Shown here piece by piece: positions 43,516 to 52,252 of a stretch of 64,000 nucleotides of DNA. A program made the translations under genes and the position numbers. Under the pieces are notes generated by a model. The model saw nothing but the letters and a program-made list of their open reading frames with translations. It did no database searches and was not told where the DNA came from. The stretch comes from Geodermatophilus ruber (GTDB lineage Bacteria > Actinomycetota > Actinomycetes > Mycobacteriales > Geodermatophilaceae), in contig NZ_FOSW01000008.1 in NCBI RefSeq assembly GCF_900114385.1, positions 124,001 to 188,000 on the forward strand. Reading direction: 5' to 3'. Position 1 is the stretch's first letter. The number at the start of each line of letters is the position of its first letter.

Positions 43516-45062
43516 CGTGTGCCGGACGACGGCACGACGGTGACGGAGCGGAGGTGCCGCTCCGTCACCGTCGTGCGGTCCGGGAACTGCGGCCGGCCCT
43601 GACCACCGACGTCGCGACGACCGGGACGTCGCTGGACGCGGAACTCCCGCAGGTGCGCACTCCTCTCGAGCCCGGGACGAGAACGGCGCAGGCGCCCACG
43701 TCATGGCCGGTGCTGCCGGCGCCCCGGAGGCGGACCCCCGCCCGGAGTTCCCTGCTCCCCGCGACGCTGCTGCTCCTCGACGTCACGGCGTTCGCGACGG
43801 CGACGCTGCTCACCGGGGCGGTGAACCCCAAGACGGTCGCGGTGCTGGCGCTGATCCTCCTGCTGTTCCACAACGCCGACCTCTACCGGTGCCGCCTGTC
43901 GCTCTCGGTGCTGGACGACGCCCCCTCGATCGTGGGGCGGGCCCTGGCCGCCGGCGCTGCGGCCATGGTGCTGGGCGGGCTGGAGGACGGCGTGGCCGGC
44001 ATCGCCCGCCTGAAGACGGCCGCGGTGTTCGCCGTCCTGTGCCTGGGCGGTCGCGCCGTGGCGTACGGCGCGATCCGGACGGTGCGCCGGCACCACCGGA
44101 TGCAGCAGCGGGCACTGATCCTCGGCGCCGGCACCGTCGCAGGGGCCCTCGCGGGCAACCTGCTGTCCCACCCCGAGTACGGCCTGCGCCCGGAGGGTCT
44201 GCTCGACGACGATCCGCTGCTGTGCCTGGACGAGCGCCCGGTACCCGTGCTGGGCAGGTATTCCGACCTCTGCCGGATCCTGGTGGAGAACGCCATCGAC
44301 GTCGTGATCGTGACCTACGGCCGGATCCGCGAGCCGTCGGCGGTGGACATGCTGCGGGCCTGCGACCGTCTGTCCTGCGAGATCTTCCTCGTCCCGCGGC
44401 TCTACGAGCTGCACGCGGTCACCCGGGACACGGAGGTCCTCTGGGGCGTGCCGCTGGTGCGACTGCACCGGGCGCCGTTCCGGACCGGGTCCTGGACGGC
44501 CAAACGCGCGGCCGATGCCGTGCTCGCGGCCCTGGCCCTGGGGGTGTTCGCGCCGATCCTGGCCGTCTGTGCGCTGCTCAGCTGGTGGGAGACCGGGTCG
44601 GCGCTGTTCCGCCAGACCCGCATCGGCCTGGACGGCCGGCCGTTCACGCTGCTGAAGTTCTGCACCTTGCGGCCGGCGGTGGAGGCGGAGTCCGCCACCC
44701 GGTGGAACATCGGCGAGGACGGTCGTCTCCGGCCGGTCGGCAGGTTCCTGCGCCGCACCTCCCTCGACGAGCTCCCGCAGCTGTGGAACGTCCTTCGCGG
44801 TGACATGAGCTTGGTCGGGCCGCGACCGGAGCGGCCCTACTTCGTCGGCGAGTTCACCCGGCAGTTCCCCTGGTACATGGCCCGCCATCGGGTGCCGGTG
44901 GGGCTGACCGGCTGGGCCCAGGTCCACGGGCTGCGCGGCAACACCTCCATCGCCGACCGGGCGCGCTTCGACAACTTCTACATCGAGAACTGGTCCATGT
45001 GGGGCGACATCAAGATCCTGCTGCGGACCGTCGGACAGGTGCTCGGGGCGGTCGGCCGGTGA
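43512..45062 (+). CDS. exopolysaccharide polyprenyl glycosylphosphotransferase
   Basis: A 516-residue priming enzyme: an N-terminal polar stretch (1-80), four membrane spans, a CoA-binding-like Rossmann segment (ALILGAGTVAGALAGNLL), a fifth span near 340, and the cytosolic catalytic domain with FRQTRIGLDGRPFTLLKF, LRRTSLDELPQLWNVLRGD, MSLVGPRPERP and GLTGWAQVHGLRG. It transfers a sugar-1-phosphate to undecaprenyl phosphate, starting repeat-unit assembly. GTG 43512 overlaps the epimerase stop (GTGA), fixing the start. Confidence 0.9.
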   Translation: MTCAGRRHDGDGAEVPLRHRRAVRELRPALTTDVATTGTSLDAELPQVRTPLEPGTRTAQAPTSWPVLPAPRRRTPARSSLLPATLLLLDVTAFATATLLTGAVNPKTVAVLALILLLFHNADLYRCRLSLSVLDDAPSIVGRALAAGAAAMVLGGLEDGVAGIARLKTAAVFAVLCLGGRAVAYGAIRTVRRHHRMQQRALILGAGTVAGALAGNLLSHPEYGLRPEGLLDDDPLLCLDERPVPVLGRYSDLCRILVENAIDVVIVTYGRIREPSAVDMLRACDRLSCEIFLVPRLYELHAVTRDTEVLWGVPLVRLHRAPFRTGSWTAKRAADAVLAALALGVFAPILAVCALLSWWETGSALFRQTRIGLDGRPFTLLKFCTLRPAVEAESATRWNIGEDGRLRPVGRFLRRTSLDELPQLWNVLRGDMSLVGPRPERPYFVGEFTRQFPWYMARHRVPVGLTGWAQVHGLRGNTSIADRARFDNFYIENWSMWGDIKILLRTVGQVLGAVGR

Positions 45063-45138
45063 CCCCCGAGCACGGACAGCGACATGCCAGAGCACTGCCT
45101 GTTGCAGCGGCAGGGCGCGGACGGATGGGACGGCGAGA

Positions 45139-46437
45139 ATGGATCTGAACGAGGCGGCACAGCGCATCCTGAGGCGGCACTGGGTGCTCATCGTCGTGAT
45201 GACCGTGATCGGACTGAGCATCCCGGTGGCGCTGCTCAGGCTGCAGGAGGACACCTACGAGGCGACGGCGCGCATCGTCATCGGCGCCGGTGACGCCCGG
45301 GACTCCAACGAGGCGACCGCTCTCGCCGACACGGCGCTGGCGTTGGCGACCAGCGAGGGCGTCCTCGGCCGGGCGCTGGAGCAGGCAGGGGCGCGCCGGG
45401 ATCCGGTGATCTTCGTCGAGCAGGTGCAGGTCGAGCCGGTGGGGACGTCCGGGGTGCTGGAGCTCTCGGTCACCGACACCGACGCACGGGCGTCCGCAGC
45501 GATCGTGAACGCCATCGCGGCCGAGGTGGTGCGCATGCGGGACGACGGCTTCTACGCCTCGACCCGGCAGGCGCTCGCCGACACCGATGCGGAGATCGCG
45601 ACGCTCTCGCAGCGGATCGCGGAGGTCGAGGCAGCGGCGGACTCGACGGTGGCCCGATTCGGGAGAGTCGATGCACTGGCGCTCCGGCATGCGCAGGCTG
45701 TGGGGGAGCGGGCCAACCTCCAGGGGCAGCGCCAGCAGCTCGTGCAGGCGCTCGCGGGGGCTGTCCGTCCGCAGGTCGTCGACGCCTCGGCCACCGCCGG
45801 GATCCTCGTGCCGTCGGAGGCGCCCAGCCGGCTGGCCGTCGGGGGCATCCTCGGCCTGGTCCTGGGGGTGGCACTGGCCGCGACGAAGGAGTCGCTCCGC
45901 CCCACGTTGAACGCAGCGGCGATCGCACGGCACCTCGGCGCCCCGCTGTTGGGCCGCTTGCCGCGGCGCCCCCGCGGGGACACCGGGGTGTCCGATCCGT
46001 GGCTGGCGAACTACCTGAAGCTCGCGGCCGACGACGCCGGCGTGCGGTCGGTCCAGCTCGTTCCGGTGGGACCGTGGGTGGACGTCTCCGGGCTGGCGCG
46101 GGATCTCGACGACGAGGAGGGCGGGCTGCGGGTCACCCCGCTCGCCCTCGACGCCGAGGCGACGCGCGACCAGGTGCGGCAGCGTGAGGCGGTTGGGCCC
46201 GGCGCGGGCATCGTGGCGGTGGTGCCCGCCGTGGTGAAGGGCACCGCGGTGTTCGAGCACGTGGAGCGGCACACGGAGCTGACCCGGCAGCCGGTCATCG
46301 GCGTCATCACGTACCGGGAGAAGGGCCGGCGCCGGCCGACCAGCGGCACCACCGCCCCGAAGCGGCCGGTGGCGGAGACCGGGGCGACGGTCGAGACGGA
46401 CGCCGATCGCCGGCCCACCGTCGCCCCGGCGTCGTAG
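45139..46437 (+). CDS. Wzz-type polysaccharide chain-length/co-polymerase protein
   Basis: A 432-residue protein: span 1 (about residues 15-35, WVLIVVMTVIGLSIPVALL), an extracellular Wzz domain with helical coiled region (about 130-215), span 2 (about 235-255, LAVGGILGLVLGVALAATKE) and a long cytosolic tail of 180 residues. The tail lacks a clear Walker A motif, so it is not an active tyrosine kinase although its fold may be related. It should set chain length together with the polymerase encoded next. ATG 45139 is 77 bases after the transferase gene. Confidence 0.85.
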   Translation: MDLNEAAQRILRRHWVLIVVMTVIGLSIPVALLRLQEDTYEATARIVIGAGDARDSNEATALADTALALATSEGVLGRALEQAGARRDPVIFVEQVQVEPVGTSGVLELSVTDTDARASAAIVNAIAAEVVRMRDDGFYASTRQALADTDAEIATLSQRIAEVEAAADSTVARFGRVDALALRHAQAVGERANLQGQRQQLVQALAGAVRPQVVDASATAGILVPSEAPSRLAVGGILGLVLGVALAATKESLRPTLNAAAIARHLGAPLLGRLPRRPRGDTGVSDPWLANYLKLAADDAGVRSVQLVPVGPWVDVSGLARDLDDEEGGLRVTPLALDAEATRDQVRQREAVGPGAGIVAVVPAVVKGTAVFEHVERHTELTRQPVIGVITYREKGRRRPTSGTTAPKRPVAETGATVETDADRRPTVAPAS

Positions 46438-46445
46438 GCAGCGGC

Positions 46446-47792
46446 ATGCGAGACGAGCTCGGCGGCGCACCCCGTAGCCCGCTGGATGCAGCGCCGCGGA
46501 GGCCGCCGGTCGGGCCGGCGGAGCCGACCCCGTGGCAGGCCGGCCCGGACGAGCCAGGGAGGCCGGTCCTCGCCGTCCTCGGCCTCTGCATCGCCCTGGT
46601 CCCCATCGTGAACCCCAAGGGGCCGGGCAACGCCGGGCCGATCGACGTCTTCATGGCCCTCGCCGTGACCGTCGCCCTGTTGTGGGCCCTGAGCCGGGGA
46701 GCCCGGCTGCGCGTCCCCTACTTCGTGCCCACGGCGGCCTTCGTGACCGTCGGACTGCTGGCGGCGATGCTCAGCGTGCTGCCGCTGCGCAGCGGCGTCG
46801 CCGTGGTCCAGGAGATCTTCCTGTTCTGCTGGTGCGCGGCGCTCGCCACCGTGTGCCGGACACCACACGCGCTGGGCGTGGTCATCCGGACGTGGGCGCT
46901 GAGCGTGACCGCCTGGGCCGCCGTGCTGGTCTTCGGGGTCGTGGCGGGTGTGGCAGCGATCACCAACGCCGAGGCCGGGGGAACGCGGGCCCGGCTGTTC
47001 TTCGACCACCCGAACATGGCCGGCAACTTCTTCATGATCGGCATGTTCGTGGTGGTGGCGTCCGGCTGCCCGCGGCGGCGCTGGCTGCGCTACGGATGTG
47101 TCGCCGTGCTCTTCCTCGCGATGTTCTACACCGCGTCGAACGCCGCCCTGCTGTCCCTCGTCGGCGGCGCTGCGGTCGCGGTGTTCCTCCACCTGAGGTC
47201 GCGTACCGGGATGGTCAAGGCGACCGCGGTCGGCGCGGCCCTGGTGGTCGCGCTCGGTGCCGGGGCCGTCGCGGCCCCGCCGCTGCTCGCGGCAGCGGAG
47301 CAGAGCCACAACCCGCTGCTCCGGTACACGGTGGGACGCAGCCCGGAGGCCGCCGACACGCGGACCCAGACCTTCGCCCAGCAACTCGAGGTCTTCGGGC
47401 GCGGCGAACTGCTCGGCATCGGCCCGGCCGCCACGAAGCACACGCTGGACAGCACGTTCGCCGGGCAGGCCAAGGAGGCGCACAACGACTACCTGGCGAC
47501 GCTCGTCGAGCGCGGCCCCCTGGGGGTGCTCGCCCTGGTGGCCCTCATGGGTGCGGTCGGCGCCCGCGTCGTCGGCATCACCAGACGCCGGCTGCCCCCG
47601 GGCCTGGCGGCGGCGATCCCCGTGCCCGCCGCGCTGGGCGGAGCGTGCGCGGCGTTCGCGATCACGGCCGTGACGCACGAGGTGCTGCACTACCGGTGGT
47701 TCTGGACGCTCCTGGGCCTGGTCGCCGCCGTCCACCTGCTCGCCCGGCCGGTCGAGGCGACGTCGCGCACCGCGGCGCGGTCCGCCCGATGA
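46446..47792 (+). CDS. O-antigen ligase/polymerase (Wzy/WaaL) family protein
   Basis: A 448-residue membrane protein with about 11 spans. After a proline-rich cytosolic N-terminus of 40 residues, the large periplasmic loop of the O-antigen ligase family is visible: RLFFDHPNMAGNFFMIGMF before it and KEAHNDYLATLVERGPLGVL at its end, with the His-Asn pair usual there. It would polymerise repeat units outside the membrane. ATG 46446 is nine bases after the Wzz-like gene. Confidence 0.85.
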   Translation: MRDELGGAPRSPLDAAPRRPPVGPAEPTPWQAGPDEPGRPVLAVLGLCIALVPIVNPKGPGNAGPIDVFMALAVTVALLWALSRGARLRVPYFVPTAAFVTVGLLAAMLSVLPLRSGVAVVQEIFLFCWCAALATVCRTPHALGVVIRTWALSVTAWAAVLVFGVVAGVAAITNAEAGGTRARLFFDHPNMAGNFFMIGMFVVVASGCPRRRWLRYGCVAVLFLAMFYTASNAALLSLVGGAAVAVFLHLRSRTGMVKATAVGAALVVALGAGAVAAPPLLAAAEQSHNPLLRYTVGRSPEAADTRTQTFAQQLEVFGRGELLGIGPAATKHTLDSTFAGQAKEAHNDYLATLVERGPLGVLALVALMGAVGARVVGITRRRLPPGLAAAIPVPAALGGACAAFAITAVTHEVLHYRWFWTLLGLVAAVHLLARPVEATSRTAARSAR

Positions 47793-47814
47793 CCGGTATC
47801 CGTCGTCCCGGGAC

Positions 47815-49293
47815 ATGAGCACCGCGCTGTCCGCGGCGGCGGACGGCCACCGCCCGCCCGCGCCGCGGAGAGCGGTGTCCAACTCGACGGCGCAGCTGGC
47901 GACGTTCGCCTTCCGCGCCGCCGCCGGTGTCGGGGTCATCGTGCTGCTGGCGCGCAGCGGCGGGCCGTCGGCCCTCGGCATCGTCCAGTTCGCGCTGACG
48001 CTGACCGGGCTGCTGCCCTTCTACTACGGCGTCCCGACGCTGCTGGCCCGCGAGGTGGCCCGCCGCCCGGAGGAGGGACGGCGCTGGGTGGAGACCGGCA
48101 CCCTGCTGGCCCTCCTGCTCGGCACCCTGTTCACCGTCCTGCTGCCGCTGGGTGCCCTGGCGGTGGGCGCCTCCCGGGACATGGTGCTGGCGTTGGGCGT
48201 CGCGTCGCTGGGGATGGTCCTCGACGGGGTGGCCCGGGTCCAGTTCGCCGCGTTCTGGGCGTGGGAGCGGCTGGAGCTGGAGACCCTGGTCACCGCCGTG
48301 CAGGAGACGGCGTACGTCGTCGCCACCGCGGTCGTCCTGGGCCTGGGCGGCGGGCCCCTGGAGGCGCTCATGGCCTTCACGGCCTCGCGCGCCCTGGGCG
48401 CGTGCGGGGGGTGGCTGCTCGTGGGCCACCACCTCGGCGGGCTACCCGTTCCCCGCGCCGGCCGTCCCCTGTGGCCGACGGTGCGCCAGTGCACCCCCTT
48501 CGCGCTCGGCGACACCCTCACCCTGACCTACGCCCGCTTCGACACGGTTCTGCTGGGCCTGTGGAAGGGGCCGGCGGCGGTCGGGCTCTACCAGGCCGCG
48601 ACGAACCTGGTCCTGTACTTCAACGTGGTGCCGCGCAGCATCAACCGGGCGCTGTTCCCGCGCATGGGACGGGCCTGGCCGGCGCGCCCGGAGGAGTTCC
48701 GCTGGATGCGCGACGTCTCGCTGCGGCTCGTCGCCCTGATCGGCGTGCCGGTCACCGTCGCGTCGCTGCTGCTGGCCCCGCGCACGATCGACTTCCTCTA
48801 CGGACCCGGCTTCGCCCCGGCCGTCCTGACCTACCAGCTGCTCGTCCTGATCATCCCGGTGCGGATGGTGGGCCACACGCTCAGCCTCTCCCTGGCGGCG
48901 ACCGACCGGCAGACGGCGCGCACGGTCGCCGTGACCGTCGCCGCGGTGGCCAACGTGGCCCTGAACTGCTGGCTCATCCCGCGGTGGTCCTACCTGGGCG
49001 CGGCCGTGGCCACGGTGGTCTGCGAGGTGGGCCTGCTCGTCGCCTACGCCGTGCTGCTGCGCCGGGCGGCCGGCCGGTCGGAGCTCCTGCGGGCCAACGG
49101 GTGGCCGCTGCTGGCCGGCGTCCCGATGGGCGCGGCCATCCTGCTGACCGCCGGGCAGCACGTGCTGGTGTCGGCGGCGGTCGGGGCGGCGAGCTACGCG
49201 GCCGTCATCGCCGCTCTGGCGATGGCGAGCGTCCCCCGTGACCGGCGCACCCCGGGCCGGGCGCTGACCGCGCTGGTCAGCCCCGCGCGCTGA
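47815..49293 (+). CDS. polysaccharide flippase (Wzx-like, MOP superfamily)
   Basis: A 492-residue membrane protein with 12-14 predicted spans in the MOP exporter pattern. GPSALGIVQFALTLTGLLPF and the KGPAAVGLYQAATNLVLYFN segment are typical of oligosaccharide flippases. It would turn undecaprenyl-linked repeat units to the outer side. ATG 47815 lies 23 bases after the polymerase gene. Its last 17 bases overlap the convergent glycosyltransferase gene on the other strand. Confidence 0.86.
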   Translation: MSTALSAAADGHRPPAPRRAVSNSTAQLATFAFRAAAGVGVIVLLARSGGPSALGIVQFALTLTGLLPFYYGVPTLLAREVARRPEEGRRWVETGTLLALLLGTLFTVLLPLGALAVGASRDMVLALGVASLGMVLDGVARVQFAAFWAWERLELETLVTAVQETAYVVATAVVLGLGGGPLEALMAFTASRALGACGGWLLVGHHLGGLPVPRAGRPLWPTVRQCTPFALGDTLTLTYARFDTVLLGLWKGPAAVGLYQAATNLVLYFNVVPRSINRALFPRMGRAWPARPEEFRWMRDVSLRLVALIGVPVTVASLLLAPRTIDFLYGPGFAPAVLTYQLLVLIIPVRMVGHTLSLSLAATDRQTARTVAVTVAAVANVALNCWLIPRWSYLGAAVATVVCEVGLLVAYAVLLRRAAGRSELLRANGWPLLAGVPMGAAILLTAGQHVLVSAAVGAASYAAVIAALAMASVPRDRRTPGRALTALVSPAR

Positions 49294-50464
49294 GCCGTTC
49301 GGCCCCCGTTCCCGCCAGCACGGGAGCCAGCGCGGCCCGCCAGGCGGCGGTGATCGCCTCCGGCGCCCAGCTGGACAGGTCGGCGCGCGGCTCCCGCTCG
49401 GCGGGGCCGGCGGCCAGCCAGGAGCGGGCGGCCCCGGCCACCTCGTCGAGCCGGCCGAGCGGCACCGCCGAGCCGCGGGCGCCCAGCGCCAGGATCTCGC
49501 GGACCCCCTCCACGTCGAACGCGACGAAGGGGGTGCCGGCGGCCGCCGCCTGCACCAGCACCTGCGGCAGGCCCTCCGCCTCGCTCAGCAGCACCACCAG
49601 GTCCGCGCCGCGCAGCGCGTCGTGCACGTGCCCGGGGTCGGCGAGGTGGCCGGCAAGGACGGCGTGGTCGCGGAGCCCCAGGGTGGCCAGCTCCCCGGTC
49701 AGCCGGTCCCGCTGCGGGCCGTCGCCCACCACCAGGAGATCGGGCGGGTCGGCTGCGCGGTCGTGCAGCCGGCGGAGCAGCGCGGCCAGCAGCAGCGGGT
49801 TCTTCCGCGGCTCGAGACTGCCGACGTAGCAGAGCAGCGGCCGGCCGGGCACGGTGCCGTGACGCCGGTCGAGGAGCCGCCGCGCCTCGGCGCGCGGCCG
49901 CAGCCGCCCGGGGAGCGGGACGCCGGAGCGCACCACGTGCAGCCGCTCCGGGGGGACGCCGACCGCGGCGAAGCGCTGCGCGAGGTCCGCCCCCACGACG
50001 CAGAACGCCGACGTCCGAGCGCCGAGCGCCCGCTCCACGTGCGGGAACACCCGGTTCTCCACCCGGCCGTAGCCCGGCCCGAAGCTGGCCATGGACAGCG
50101 AGTGGACGGCGGGCGGACCGCCGCCCGCCGCCGCGGCGATCCGGGCGAGCACGCCCGCCTTCGACTGGTGCGAGACGACGACCGCGTAGTCGCGCCGGTG
50201 CAGCAGCCGCCACAGGGAGACCAGTGCCCGCAGGTCGCGGACCGGGTCGACCGGGCGCACCAGCGTGGGCAGGGCCCACACCCGCTCCGCGCCGGTCTGC
50301 TGCCGGGCGAGCTGCAGGTCGGACTCGGCGCCGAGCAGCACGTGGTGCCGCAGCTCCGGCAGGGCGCGAATGCTGTCCCGCAGCCGGCGCTCGGAACCGC
50401 CGCGCTGGTAGCGCGTGCACACGTGCAGCGCCGTCGGCCGCTGGGTCTCGGGAACGACGTCCAC
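49277..50464 (-). CDS. glycosyltransferase family 4 protein
   Basis: A 395-residue GT-B glycosyltransferase. The N-terminal domain opens with TALHVCTRYQRGGSERRLRD, the acceptor half; the donor half shows LCYVGSLEPRKNPLLLAALL, VVGDGPQRDRL and LLSEAEGLPQVLVQAAAAG, which carries the E-x7-E motif of GT4 enzymes. No signal or spans, so it works at the inner membrane face, adding a sugar to the lipid-linked repeat. It is the only glycosyltransferase in the visible locus apart from the priming enzyme, so others must be elsewhere or the repeat is short. Confidence 0.87.
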   Translation of the reverse strand: MDVVPETQRPTALHVCTRYQRGGSERRLRDSIRALPELRHHVLLGAESDLQLARQQTGAERVWALPTLVRPVDPVRDLRALVSLWRLLHRRDYAVVVSHQSKAGVLARIAAAAGGGPPAVHSLSMASFGPGYGRVENRVFPHVERALGARTSAFCVVGADLAQRFAAVGVPPERLHVVRSGVPLPGRLRPRAEARRLLDRRHGTVPGRPLLCYVGSLEPRKNPLLLAALLRRLHDRAADPPDLLVVGDGPQRDRLTGELATLGLRDHAVLAGHLADPGHVHDALRGADLVVLLSEAEGLPQVLVQAAAAGTPFVAFDVEGVREILALGARGSAVPLGRLDEVAGAARSWLAAGPAEREPRADLSSWAPEAITAAWRAALAPVLAGTGAERLSARG

Positions 50465-50528
50465 GGGCGTGCTCCTGCCGGCCGGCGGAGATCGGGCTCA
50501 GCGCAGTGTGCGCGGGAGACGCGAGGGT

Positions 50529-50541
50529 GGGAAGCGTTCCC
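50529..50541. promoter_or_regulatory. GGGAAGCGTTCCC palindrome upstream of the glycosyltransferase
   Basis: A 5-3-5 palindrome 65 bases before the glycosyltransferase start (leftward) and within the divergent gap. The form resembles LacI-type half sites, but no such regulator is near. Weak. Confidence 0.25.
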
Positions 50542-50743
50542 GTCGGCCCCGGACGAAGCTGCCGGGTTCCTCCGTCACACGCATGGCGCCGCCTACTGCA
50601 CCCGCTGGTCGACATCGCCACGGGAATCCGCCTTATTACCGGTGAGAGGTCTCGGTAGGCCGGCGAACCGAAGGTGTCGACGTGCGGATGCGATGGCGGG
50701 GTCAGGCTGGCGTGCGGCTCGGCGAGCTCCGCAGCAGGCATCC

Positions 50744-51970
50744 GTGAACCCGGTGGCACGGACGTTCCGCCTGCGGCCGTCCCGATCCCTGCGCCTGGCC
50801 ACCGCCGGCGGCATGTTCCTCGCCGCGGTGCCCAGTCTGACGGCACCACCCGTGGTGCCGGCGACGGTGACGGCCACGCTGATCGCCGACCGGCCCACGT
50901 CCACGTGGGACCGCCCCAGCCCCGATCCGTCCGGGATCACCTACCTCCCGGCCACGAACCAGTTGCTCATCAGCGACGGTGAGGTGGAGGAGACGCCGCT
51001 GTACGCGGGCACCAACCTGTTCCTCTCCAGCCTCGACGGGAAGCAGCCGGCCGGCTTCCCCGGCGGGACGAGCCTGCCCTGGACCAAAGAGCCGACCGGC
51101 ATCGACTACTGGCCCGCCACGGGCGACGTCGTCGTGACCGACGACGACGCGGACCGGGTCCTCCGGTTCACCGCGGGTCCGGACGGCCGGTACGGCGCGC
51201 GGGACGACGAGGTGGCCTCCTTCGCCACGGCCGCGGTCGGCTCCGGCGATCCGGAGGACGCCACCGTCCTCACGGACCTGATGGGCGGCAGCCGCCTCTT
51301 CGTGGTCGAGGGGAGCGGGGCGAGGCTGTACGACTTCACCGCGGGCGTCGACGATCTCTTCGACGGGGTCCCTCCGGCCGGTGACGACACGGTCGTCGTC
51401 CACGACGTCGGCCGGTACGGCGCCCGGGACCCCGAGGGGGTCGAGTACCACCCGGGGCGGAACACGCTGCTCGTGCTCGACGGCTCCACCGAGACCGTGT
51501 ACGAGCTCGACCTGCGGGGGGAGCTGCTCAACACAGTGGACATCTCCGCCGCCAATCCCCTGAAGGCAGGGGGGATCGCCCTCGCCCCCGCCAGCGACGG
51601 CTCGGGGGAGCTGCACCTCTACATCGTCGACCGCGGGCTCGACAACGACTTCTTCCCGCACGAGAACGACGGCCGCTTCTACGAGATGTCGCTGGACCTG
51701 CCGCCGCTGGCGGGCCGCGGCGCGACCGACGCTCCGGCGGGGAGCCCCGGTGCCGACCTCACCGTGCTGCAGCCCGATGCGGCGGCGGGCGGTGCGCTCC
51801 CCGGCGGTGAGCTGCGGCCGCCGATCGGCGTAGTGGCGCCGTCCCGGTCGCAGGTGGGCGGTCCGGGGTCGGTGAGCTTCGCCCGCCCGGAGCCGCCGGC
51901 GGGCGCCGGGTCCGTCGAGGCGGTAGCCGGGAGCGGCCTGCGGCTCCTGCAGTTCTCCTCCGTGCTGTAG
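50744..51970 (+). CDS. secreted beta-propeller protein, short paralog
   Basis: A 408-residue protein with a basic start and hydrophobic stretch (LRPSRSLRLATAGGMFLAAV) forming a signal peptide. The rest is a repeat-bladed propeller: SPDPSGITYLPATNQLLISD, DGEVEETPLYAGTNLF, acidic loops such as GPDGRYGARDDEV and PPAGDDTVVVHDVGRYGARD, and LYIVDRGLDNDFFPHENDGR. The loops look able to bind calcium. It is a close paralog of the next gene but ends in a low-complexity Pro/Gly/Ala tail instead of that gene's extra domain. GTG 50744 is used; in-frame ATG 50693 (17 codons earlier) is a real alternative. Function unknown. Confidence 0.75.
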   Translation: MNPVARTFRLRPSRSLRLATAGGMFLAAVPSLTAPPVVPATVTATLIADRPTSTWDRPSPDPSGITYLPATNQLLISDGEVEETPLYAGTNLFLSSLDGKQPAGFPGGTSLPWTKEPTGIDYWPATGDVVVTDDDADRVLRFTAGPDGRYGARDDEVASFATAAVGSGDPEDATVLTDLMGGSRLFVVEGSGARLYDFTAGVDDLFDGVPPAGDDTVVVHDVGRYGARDPEGVEYHPGRNTLLVLDGSTETVYELDLRGELLNTVDISAANPLKAGGIALAPASDGSGELHLYIVDRGLDNDFFPHENDGRFYEMSLDLPPLAGRGATDAPAGSPGADLTVLQPDAAAGGALPGGELRPPIGVVAPSRSQVGGPGSVSFARPEPPAGAGSVEAVAGSGLRLLQFSSVL

Positions 51971-52252
51971 GCCTCCGACGACGCAACGGTGCCGGACGGT
52001 GGAGGCCGGACCCCTGCTCCGTCGCGGGCACCAGGTGCGGCCGGAGCAGCGGCGCGGGCGGCGGATACGGAGAAATGATGACGCCGGATCGTCCACCTGG
52101 CGGTCCCTGACCAGCAGGAATAGCGGTTCGGTCACCTCTGCGACCGCGTTCGCACTGCGTTCGGAGACGCCGGGGACGCTGTCGGACATCGCCCAGGAGT
52201 GGTCGGCATCGTCGGTGTCCTCCGGACGCCGAGCGGGCCCGAACTAGTTCGG

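Noticed and set aside
41632-47981. Minus-strand open frames under the regulator and exopolysaccharide genes
   Set aside because: The plus-strand products have intact motifs and coupled starts; the antisense frames do not.
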